Assembly (NCBI RefSeq): GCF_026242045.1
Contig: NZ_JAPJDO010000001.1
Span: 310,001 to 374,000, forward strand
Origin: Mycobacterium pinniadriaticum
Lineage (GTDB): Bacteria > Actinomycetota > Actinomycetes > Mycobacteriales > Mycobacteriaceae
Length of the DNA: 64,000 nucleotides
Direction of reading: 5' to 3'
Under the pieces are notes generated by a model. The model saw only the letters and a program-made list of their open reading frames with translations, had not been told where the DNA came from and did no database searches. This document shows positions 56,345-64,000 of this stretch, piece by piece (position 1 is the stretch's first letter; every line of letters begins with the position of its first letter). A program made the position numbers and the translations under genes.

Positions 56345-57192
56345 GCGACAGGACTTCCGGCGGGACCGAAGGGCCCGGTGGTCCTGCCGTCATCGACATC
56401 ACCGACCCCCGCGATCCGCGCGTCGACGACTTCCGCGACCTCAACAGCGTCGACCGCAGGCCCGACCTGCCCAGCGGCAAGGGGCTGGTGATCGCCGAGG
56501 GTGTGCTGGTGGTCCAGCGCATGATCGCCTCGCGGTTCCGCCCGCACGCTTTTCTGGGTACCGGCCGTCGCCTCGACGAACTGGCCGGTGACCTCGACTC
56601 CGTGCCGGCCCCGTTCTATCGCGCCTCGGCCGAGGTGATGGCAGACGTGGTGGGTTTCCACCTCAACCGGGGTGTGCTCGCGGCGGCGCGCCGTCCCCCC
56701 GAGCTGGCGGTGGCCGACGTGCTCGACGGCGCGCGGACGGTCGCCGTCCTGGAAGGGGTCAACGATCACGAAAACCTCGGGTCGATCTTCCGCAACGCGG
56801 CCGGGCTCGGCGTCGACGCCGTCATCTTCGGCGGCGGCTGCGCCGACCCCCTGTACCGGCGCGCGGTGCGGGTGTCGATGGGGCATGCGTTGTTGGTGCC
56901 GTTCGCCCGGGCGTCGCGGTGGCCGGCCGATCTCGGTGAGCTGAGCCGGCGCGGATTCCGGCTGCTGGCCATGACACCGGATTCCTCGGCGCAAACGCTG
57001 GCCGCGGCGATGGCCGGCCTGTCGGATCAGAAGGTCGCGGTGCTCGTCGGGGCGGAGGGGCCCGGGCTGACCGAGACGGTGATGCGGGCCAGCGACGTTC
57101 GGGTCCGCATCCCGATGTCACGCGGCACGGATTCACTCAATGTCGCCACCGCGGCGGCGCTGGCTTTCTATGAGCGGGCCAGCGGTGGCTAG
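56341..57192 (+). CDS. SpoU/TrmH-family RNA 2'-O-methyltransferase (Rv0881 family)
   Basis: A 283-residue SPOUT methyltransferase. All three SpoU motifs are present: [30 protein letters not shown] and [18 protein letters not shown]. It probably methylates a ribose in rRNA or tRNA. Translationally coupled to the MarR gene. Confidence 0.94.
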   Translation: MSDRTSGGTEGPGGPAVIDITDPRDPRVDDFRDLNSVDRRPDLPSGKGLVIAEGVLVVQRMIASRFRPHAFLGTGRRLDELAGDLDSVPAPFYRASAEVMADVVGFHLNRGVLAAARRPPELAVADVLDGARTVAVLEGVNDHENLGSIFRNAAGLGVDAVIFGGGCADPLYRRAVRVSMGHALLVPFARASRWPADLGELSRRGFRLLAMTPDSSAQTLAAAMAGLSDQKVAVLVGAEGPGLTETVMRASDVRVRIPMSRGTDSLNVATAAALAFYERASGG

Positions 57193-57196
57193 GTTC

Positions 57197-57270
57197 GGAG
57201 GGCAGGAGCGAAGCGACCCGGGAAAGTAGGCTGCGGAGGGCAGGAGCGAAGCGGCCCGGGAAAGGGGGCT
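57197..57270 (+). repeat. Tandem pair of dispersed GAGCGAAGCGAC repeats
   Basis: Two direct units of about 37 bases, each GGAGGGCAGGAGCGAAGC followed by GACCCGGGAAAG or GGCCCGGGAAAG, filling the 83-base gap between the methyltransferase and the DUF2537 gene. Same family as the copies inside the molybdoenzyme and helicase-associated genes. Confidence 0.85.
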
Positions 57271-57275
57271 AGCCC

Positions 57276-57545
57276 ATGAACGAGTCGACGCCATGGGGGA
57301 CCGGCCTGACCGTGTCGGCCTTTGTCGCTGCGGTGACCGGTGCGGCGATCGTGGTGCTCAGTCTGGGCATGGTGCGAGTGCACCCGCTGGTGGCGATCGT
57401 GCTCAATCTGATTGCGGTCGGCGGGCTGGCGCCCACGCTGTGGGGCTGGCGGCGCATCCCGGTGCGACGCTGGTTCGTTCTGGGCGCCGGCATCGGTGTC
57501 GCCGGCGGCTGGTTGACGCTACTGGCGATGGCCGCCGCCCACTGA
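57276..57545 (+). CDS. Small membrane protein, DUF2537-like (Rv0882 family)
   Basis: An 89-residue protein with two or three hydrophobic helices (LTVSAFVAAVTGAAIVVLSL, LVAIVLNLIAVGGLAPTLWG, WFVLGAGIGVAGGWLTLLA). ATG directly after the repeat pair, which may supply its leader. Function unknown. Confidence 0.85.
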   Translation: MNESTPWGTGLTVSAFVAAVTGAAIVVLSLGMVRVHPLVAIVLNLIAVGGLAPTLWGWRRIPVRRWFVLGAGIGVAGGWLTLLAMAAAH

Positions 57546-57560
57546 CCGGCGAGCCGCGGA

Positions 57561-58340
57561 TCAGCGCTCGCCGCTGGACCGCACACCCAGCAGGACGTCC
57601 TCCCAGCCGGGCACGGCGGGCTTGGCCTTCGCGCGCCTGGCCCGCGGGGCCGGCGGCTTAGCGGGAGCCGGCTTCTCCTCGACCGGGGTCGGCGCCGGTT
57701 GCGGTTGCTGTTCGAATTCCAGCTGCGCGACGGGAGCCACCGGTCGCAGCGGGCGTTCGAATTCCGGGTCGATCAGCTCGTTCGCGGCATCATCGAGGGC
57801 AGCCACCGTGCCGCCGTGCGCCCCGGGGCTGAAGCGGAAGTGCGCGACGTTGTCCGATAGGCCGACCTGCCAGGCCATCTGCACAATCCAGCGGCCGTCT
57901 TCGGCTCGCCAGGCGTCCCACGTCGGCTCATTGGGATTGAGACCGCGCGCGACCAGGGCGGCGGTGATGGTGTCGAGCAGCGTCGCCACGGACGGCCCGT
58001 CGGCGAGGACCGGATGGGCGGCGGTGGCCAGCTCGGCCGCCCGGGCCCGCTCCAGCAGCACGGGATGGGCGAAGCGCTCCACCTTGGTGATGTCCATGCC
58101 CGACGACTCGGCAACTTGTTCGACGGATGCACCCGCACGGATGCGCGCCTGAATATCTCTGGGCCGCAACACGCCTTTGACCTCTTTGTCCTTCAGGGTC
58201 TGGCCCAGCGACCGGTCGCCGCGGACCGCGGCGCGCAACCGGTCATCAAGCTGCACGGTGAACTTGTCGGCCGGGTCATGACCTTCGCAGATGATGTGCT
58301 TGCCGTCGACATCGAGCCCGATCACCCTGAGTTCTCGCAT
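57561..58340 (-). CDS. sepH: Septation protein SepH
   Basis: A 259-residue protein with the N-terminal SepH domain (DUF3071) and helix-turn-helix-like region ASVEQVAESSGMDITKVERFAHP, a Pro/Ala/Lys-rich linker and the conserved C-terminal WEDVLLGVRSSGE. SepH binds FtsZ and supports septum formation in actinobacteria. Orthologue of Rv0883c. Confidence 0.93.
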   Translation of the reverse strand: MRELRVIGLDVDGKHIICEGHDPADKFTVQLDDRLRAAVRGDRSLGQTLKDKEVKGVLRPRDIQARIRAGASVEQVAESSGMDITKVERFAHPVLLERARAAELATAAHPVLADGPSVATLLDTITAALVARGLNPNEPTWDAWRAEDGRWIVQMAWQVGLSDNVAHFRFSPGAHGGTVAALDDAANELIDPEFERPLRPVAPVAQLEFEQQPQPAPTPVEEKPAPAKPPAPRARRAKAKPAVPGWEDVLLGVRSSGER

Positions 58341-58413
58341 GTCGACCTCCTTCGTCGGGAACTTAACCCAGCCGCCGGAAGATAACGGTTAGGACACGCC
58401 GGTCACTGGGGAC

Positions 58414-59544
<1,131 letters not shown>

Positions 59545-59701
59545 CTAGGAGTCCGCGCGAGGGTCTTTGAAACAGAGGGGTACACCGAGGCGACACCGAG
59601 GTGTTCAGCAAACCCGAAAATGGGTATGGACAGGTATGCGATACCTGCGGTACCGTTTGGACAACATCCGCCCTAATGTAAACCTCTCTGAGGAGGCTGT
59701 C

Positions 59702-60718
59702 ATGGCGAGAACTCGGCTGGTCAGGCGCTGGCGCCGCAATATGGAGGTCACCGACGACACCGAATATGTGGAGACCCTGGCCACCCTCTCTGCGGGCTCG
59801 GTGCGACGCAACTTCAACCCGTATACCGATATCGACTGGAACTCGCCCGAGTTCGCCGTGGTCTCCGATGACGAGCGCTGGATCCTGCCCGGCACCGACC
59901 CGATCGGTCGCCATCCCTGGTATCGCGCCCAGCCGAGGGACCGCCAGATCCAGATCGGCATGTGGCGGCAGGCCAACGTCGCCAAGGTCGGTCTTCAGTT
60001 CGAGTTGATCCTGGTGCGCGGGCTGATGAACTACGCGTCCTGGGTGCCCAACGGTTCACCGGAATATCGCTACTGTCTGCACGAATCGGTCGAAGAGTGC
60101 AACCACACCATGATGTTTCAGGAAATGGTGAACCGGATCGGCGCCGACACACCGGGCATGCCGCGGCTGCTGCGGTGGCTGTCACCGCTGATCCCGCTGG
60201 CCGCCGGGCCGTTGCCGATCCCGTTCTTCTTCGGTGTGCTCGCCGGGGAGGAACCCATCGACCACACCCAGAAGCTGGTGCTGCGCGAGGGTAAATCGCT
60301 GCATCCGATCATGGAGCGGGTGATGGCCATCCACGTCGCCGAGGAAGCCCGCCACATCTCCTTTGCTCACGAGTACTTGCGCAAGCGGGTGCCGCACATG
60401 CGCGCGCGCAAGCGGTTCAACCTGTCCCTGACCGTCCCGATCATCATGCGCATCCTGTGCCAGGCGATCGTGGTGCCGCCCAAGGCGTTCTGGACGGAAT
60501 TCGACATCCCGCGAGCGGTGCGCAAGGAGCTGTTCTTCCGGTCGCCGGAATCCCGGCAGTTCCTGCGTGACATGTTCGGCGACGTCCGGATGTTGTGTCA
60601 CGACACCGGGCTGATGAACCCGCTGGCAAAGCTCATGTGGCGGATCTGCAAGATCGACGGGCCACCGAGCCGCTACCGCAGCGAACCGCAACGCGCGCAT
60701 GTCGTGAGCGCCGCGTAG
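59702..60718 (+). CDS. AurF-like diiron oxygenase (Rv0885 family)
   Basis: A 338-residue protein of the diiron p-aminobenzoate N-oxygenase (AurF) fold. The metal-binding blocks LHESVEECNHTMMFQEM and MAIHVAEEARHISFAHEYL are present. Good ribosome site GAGGAGG. It precedes fprB by 16 bases, which could supply electrons. Substrate unknown. Confidence 0.9.
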   Translation: MARTRLVRRWRRNMEVTDDTEYVETLATLSAGSVRRNFNPYTDIDWNSPEFAVVSDDERWILPGTDPIGRHPWYRAQPRDRQIQIGMWRQANVAKVGLQFELILVRGLMNYASWVPNGSPEYRYCLHESVEECNHTMMFQEMVNRIGADTPGMPRLLRWLSPLIPLAAGPLPIPFFFGVLAGEEPIDHTQKLVLREGKSLHPIMERVMAIHVAEEARHISFAHEYLRKRVPHMRARKRFNLSLTVPIIMRILCQAIVVPPKAFWTEFDIPRAVRKELFFRSPESRQFLRDMFGDVRMLCHDTGLMNPLAKLMWRICKIDGPPSRYRSEPQRAHVVSAA

Positions 60719-60734
60719 GACCGACTCGCCGCCT

Positions 60735-62420
60735 ATGCCTCACGTCATCACCCAGTCGTGCTGCAGCGACGGGTCCTGCGTCTACGCGTGTCCGGTCAAC
60801 TGCATCCATCCCAGCCCCGACGAACCGGGTTTCGGGACCGCCGAGATGCTCCACATCGACCCGGTGGCCTGCGTGGATTGCGGTGCCTGCGTCAGTGCCT
60901 GCCCGGTCGGCGCGATCGCGCCGGACAACCGGCTGACCGCCGAGCAACTGCCCTTCGTCGCCCTCAATGCCGCCTACTACCCCGAGCGGCCCGCCGACGT
61001 GAAGGTGCCACCGACGTCCAAGCTCGCCCCCGTGCTGCCCGCACCCCAGGTGCGCCGGGGCGGGGCGGACCTGACGGTGGCCGTCGTCGGCTCGGGACCG
61101 GCGGGTATGTACGCCGCCGATGAGCTGCTCACCCAGAAGGGTGTGCGGGTCAACGTCTTCGACAAGCTGCCGACCCCGTTCGGCCTGGTCCGCGCCGGTG
61201 TCGCCCCTGATCACCAGAACACCAAGGGGGTCACCAGGCTCTTCGAGAGGATCAGTAGCCGGTCGGAGTTCGCGTTCTACCTCAATGTCGAAGTAGGCGA
61301 ACATATTTCACACGCCGAAATGCTGCAGCACCACCACGCGGTGCTCTACACCGTCGGTGCACCCAACGATCGCAGGCTCGACATCGCCGGGATGGAGCTA
61401 CCCGGGACCGGCACGGCCACCGAGACGGTGGCCTGGATCAACGGTCATCCGGACTTCGCCGGACTCGCCGTCGACCTGCGCCACGAACGGGTCGTGGTGA
61501 TCGGCAACGGCAACGTGGCGCTCGACGTGGCGCGGATCCTGACTGCCGATCCGGATGCTTTGGCCCGCACCGACATTTCCGCCACCGCACTGCGTACCCT
61601 GCGCAACTCCGCGGTGCGCGAGGTCGTCATCGCCGCGCGCCGCGGACCGGCTGACTCGGCGTTCACGCTGCCCGAGCTGATCGGACTGACCTCGACCGCC
61701 GACGTCGTGCTCGACGCGGACGACCATGCCCTGGTTCAGCGAGATCTGGTCACCACCACCGACCCGCTCGCGCTGGCCAAACTGGAGATACTGGCCAAGC
61801 TTCCCGTCGCCGCCGATATTGCGCGGCGGCCGCGGATCCGGTTGGCCTACCGGCTGACTCCGCACCGGGTGCTCGGCACCGAACGAGTCGACGGTGTCGA
61901 GTTCCGCCGCACCGGCACCGACGAGTCGCTGCGCATCGACGCCGGACTGGTACTGACCTCGATCGGCTACCGCGGTGCGCCGATCGCGGGCCTGCCGTTC
62001 GATGAGGCCGCCGCCGCCGTACCCAACCGGGACGGACGGGTCGTCGACCCTGCCACCGGGGATCCCGTCGCCGGCGTCTACGTCGCGGGCTGGATCAAGC
62101 GCGGGCCAACGGGTTTCATCGGCACCAACAAGTCCTGCGCCATGCAGACCGTCGCGAACCTGGTCGACGACTTCAACGCCGGCCTGCTCGGCGGGCCTGC
62201 CGCACGCCCGGGGGCACTGGACAAGCTGATTCGCTCCCGCCAGCCGGATTTGGTCGACGCGGCTGGCTGGCGTGCCATCGATGCTGCCGAGATCGCTCGC
62301 GGCGAGGCCGAGGACCGGGTGCGGGCGAAGTTCACCGATGTCGCCGACATGGTGGCGGCGGCCGCCGCTGTTGACCCGCCACCGGTGGCACGGCGACTGC
62401 TTGCCGGACTGCTGCGCTAG
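60735..62420 (+). CDS. fprB: Ferredoxin/ferredoxin-NADP reductase fusion FprB
   Basis: A 561-residue fusion. An N-terminal 2[4Fe-4S] or 7Fe ferredoxin (CCSDGSCVYACPVNCIHP and CVDCGACVSACPVGAI) is joined to an adrenodoxin-reductase-like flavoprotein with FAD site VVGSGPAGMYAADELL and NADP site VIGNGNVALDVARIL. Orthologue of Rv0886. A likely electron source for P450s or the neighbouring diiron enzyme. Confidence 0.96.
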   Translation: MPHVITQSCCSDGSCVYACPVNCIHPSPDEPGFGTAEMLHIDPVACVDCGACVSACPVGAIAPDNRLTAEQLPFVALNAAYYPERPADVKVPPTSKLAPVLPAPQVRRGGADLTVAVVGSGPAGMYAADELLTQKGVRVNVFDKLPTPFGLVRAGVAPDHQNTKGVTRLFERISSRSEFAFYLNVEVGEHISHAEMLQHHHAVLYTVGAPNDRRLDIAGMELPGTGTATETVAWINGHPDFAGLAVDLRHERVVVIGNGNVALDVARILTADPDALARTDISATALRTLRNSAVREVVIAARRGPADSAFTLPELIGLTSTADVVLDADDHALVQRDLVTTTDPLALAKLEILAKLPVAADIARRPRIRLAYRLTPHRVLGTERVDGVEFRRTGTDESLRIDAGLVLTSIGYRGAPIAGLPFDEAAAAVPNRDGRVVDPATGDPVAGVYVAGWIKRGPTGFIGTNKSCAMQTVANLVDDFNAGLLGGPAARPGALDKLIRSRQPDLVDAAGWRAIDAAEIARGEAEDRVRAKFTDVADMVAAAAAVDPPPVARRLLAGLLR

Positions 62421-62423
62421 GTC

Positions 62424-62897
62424 TCAGGCCTTGTCGCGCAAGTAGTTCAGCACCGCTGCCCAATCCGGAAACTCGGTGGATCCGAAGTGAATCCACTCGC
62501 CCTCGAAGTGTTCGGCGCCGTTGTTGGGCCGGTCGTCGACGAGGAAGTCGCCGCGGTTGAGGTCCTTGTGATGGGTCAGGATCAGCCGCTTGTAGGCCGG
62601 TGATTCCTCGTCACTGCCGAGGTGTTCGTGCACCCATTCGACCTTGTGTTGCCAGCCTGACGGGTTGCGCCACGGCGCGGTCGAGAGCAGGTAGGTGTCG
62701 AACAGGTCCGACAACTCGGTGAAGGCCTCGATCGCGCCGGGCATCGATCGCATCAGTGCGAAGATGCCCGGCGCCTCGTCCATCCGGCCGCGGTATTTGT
62801 CGACGACGACCGGATCGAGGCCCTCGATGCGATGGCCGAAGTCGACCATCGTGTTGTCGAGGTCGATGTAGAGGATCTTGCGGCGACTCTGCCTCAC
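62424..62897 (-). CDS. HAD-family 5'-nucleotidase (NT5C type)
   Basis: A 157-residue HAD phosphatase similar to cytosolic 5'(3')-deoxyribonucleotidases. Motif I is YIDLDNTMVDF, motif II LLSTAPW, and motif III/IV ILTHHKDLNRGDFLVDDRP. GTG start. Convergent with fprB, three bases between stops. Confidence 0.9.
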   Translation of the reverse strand: MRQSRRKILYIDLDNTMVDFGHRIEGLDPVVVDKYRGRMDEAPGIFALMRSMPGAIEAFTELSDLFDTYLLSTAPWRNPSGWQHKVEWVHEHLGSDEESPAYKRLILTHHKDLNRGDFLVDDRPNNGAEHFEGEWIHFGSTEFPDWAAVLNYLRDKA

Positions 62898-62904
62898 GTC
62901 TGCA

Positions 62905-63354
62905 TCATGCCCGGCTCATCGCCTCCTGGATCTCCTCATAGCTGACCTCGCGCACCGGCTGGCCCATCGACCACTGGTGGCCGAAGGGATCGCGGACCAC
63001 GCCGTACCGGTCGCCCCAGAACTGATCCTCGAGCGGCATCACCACGGTCGCCCCGGCGTCGACCGCCTGCTGAAATTTCGTGTCCACGTCGGTCACGGTC
63101 AAGTGGATCGTCACCGGTGTGCCGCCCAGGGCGGGCGGGGTCATCGACTTGCCCTCGGACATCTCCGGAAAGTCGTCGTTGAGCATCACCATGGCGCCGT
63201 TGATCTGGACCGCGGCGTGGATCAGCTTGCCATCGGGACGAGGGACACGGCCGATTTCGGCCGCGCCGAACGCCTTGACATAAAAGTCGATTGCCGCAGC
63301 CGCGTCGTCGACGACCAGGTGCGGCGACAGTGCGGGTTGTATTTCGATCGCCAT
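62905..63354 (-). CDS. VOC/glyoxalase-like protein (Rv0887c family)
   Basis: A 149-residue glyoxalase/bleomycin-resistance fold protein of the PhnB-like kind (LSPHLVVDDAAAAIDFYVKAFGA, GDRYGVVRDPFGHQWSMGQ). ATG after AGGAGGCTG. Its stop is seven bases from the start of the nucleotidase gene, which it may precede in an operon. Function unknown. Confidence 0.92.
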   Translation of the reverse strand: MAIEIQPALSPHLVVDDAAAAIDFYVKAFGAAEIGRVPRPDGKLIHAAVQINGAMVMLNDDFPEMSEGKSMTPPALGGTPVTIHLTVTDVDTKFQQAVDAGATVVMPLEDQFWGDRYGVVRDPFGHQWSMGQPVREVSYEEIQEAMSRA

Positions 63355-63498
63355 AACAGCCTCCTGTTGGTTGCGCCGGCCCGGGCGGGCCGCCACCGAT
63401 GTAGACACCGCGAGTGGGTGGAACTCATCACCCACGCCCCATGCAACCACCGGGCACCGACAGGATCGCTCGCCGCGCGTTCCGCGGCGGCATCGTCG

Positions 63499-64000
63499 TC
63501 AGACGGGCGAATGGGCGATCTCGCTCCAGCCTTCCACCGACTCCGGCGAGCGGGGGGCGGGACCGACGTAGATCGCCGACGGGCGTACCAACTTGCCGAG
63601 CCGCTTCTGCTCGAGGATGTGGGCGCACCATCCCGCGGTGCGGCCGCAGGTGAACATCGCGGGCATCATCTTCGCCGGCACCTGGGCGAAGTCGAGGATC
63701 ACCGCGGCCCAGAATTCGACGTTGGTCTCGATCGCCCGGTCCGGGCGGCGCTCGCGCAGTTCGGCCAGCGCGGCCTGCTCCAGCGCGATCGCCATCTCGT
63801 ACCGCGGCGCCGCCAGCCGCTTGGCCGTCGCGCGCAGGACCCGTGCCCGGGGATCCTCGGCCCGGTAGACCCGGTGGCCGAAGCCCATCAGCTTTTCGTT
63901 GCGGTCCAGAACACCCTTGACCACCGCGCGGGCATCCCCGCTGCGCTCGACCTCTTCGATCATCGGGAGCACGCGGGCGGGTGCGCCGCCGTGCAGTGGC
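63499..64000 (-). CDS. citA: Citrate synthase 2, C-terminal part (cut by window edge)
   Basis: The visible 167 residues match the C-terminal half of citrate synthase: PLHGGAP at the edge, then MGFGHRVYRAEDPRA with the active-site histidine, and NVEFWAAVILDFAQVPAKMM with the active-site aspartate region, and CGRTAGWCAHILEQ. Orthologue of Rv0889c by context. The start is outside the window. Confidence 0.94.
   Translation of the reverse strand, partial: PLHGGAPARVLPMIEEVERSGDARAVVKGVLDRNEKLMGFGHRVYRAEDPRARVLRATAKRLAAPRYEMAIALEQAALAELRERRPDRAIETNVEFWAAVILDFAQVPAKMMPAMFTCGRTAGWCAHILEQKRLGKLVRPSAIYVGPAPRSPESVEGWSEIAHSPV

Overview
The window is high-GC actinobacterial DNA. From about 26.5 kb to the right end the gene order follows Mycobacterium tuberculosis Rv0854 to Rv0889c: SRPBCC and racemase genes, dapC, fadA-fadB, ercc3/XPB, moaC2-mog-moaE2, rpfA, moaD2-moaA2, cspB, sepH, serC, fprB, citA. 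F420/luciferase-like oxidoreductases, a mycofactocin-type dehydrogenase, a PE-PPE hydrolase and many leaderless or GTG starts agree with this. The most likely source is a fast-growing environmental Mycobacterium (Mycolicibacterium) chromosome.

Region 1 (1-23 kb) is a catabolic island with two P450s, two class III CoA-transferases, an Ltp2-like thiolase/aldolase, a formate-dehydrogenase-like molybdoenzyme, an aldehyde dehydrogenase with a mycofactocin-type SDR, a Rieske oxygenase with a degenerate isochorismatase-like partner, a Baeyer-Villiger-type monooxygenase with a hydrolase, four luciferase-like oxidoreductases, two SnoaL proteins, an APH-like kinase and a carboxyltransferase. Six promoter regions in it carry one palindrome, TACTGTAA-N3-TTACAGTA; three copies have both seven-base half-sites intact around a random spacer and one or more others are degenerate. 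Five of the six lie between divergent genes. This is strong evidence for a single regulon, and the TetR gene at 16.1-16.7 kb is the nearest candidate regulator. I infer a pathway that activates a hydrophobic, probably branched or alicyclic substrate (terpenoid- or steroid-like) to a CoA thioester and breaks it down by ring oxidation and retro-aldol cleavage; the substrate cannot be read from sequence.

Region 2 (23-26.5 kb) holds an Old Yellow Enzyme, a TetR gene divergent from a small membrane protein with a perfect palindrome between them, and small conserved proteins. Region 3 (26.5-33.5 kb) is the core block with racemase, dapC and the fadA-fadB beta-oxidation operon ending in a strong terminator. 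Region 4 (33.5-40.5 kb) is absent from the M. tuberculosis order: a truncated methyltransferase, an acyl-CoA ligase, another luciferase-like oxidoreductase, a DUF35 protein with a second Ltp2-like thiolase nearly identical over long stretches to the one in region 1, and a secreted PE-PPE hydrolase.

Region 5 (40.7-64 kb) is core: XPB helicase and partner, molybdopterin synthesis genes on both sides of rpfA (with its c-di-AMP riboswitch), cold-shock protein, SepH, SerC, FprB and others. Two small novelties interrupt it. One is an internally deleted DUF559 gene bracketed by two hairpins of exactly 57 nt each. The other is a dispersed short repeat (core GAGCGAAGCGAC) found both between genes and in-frame inside proteins.
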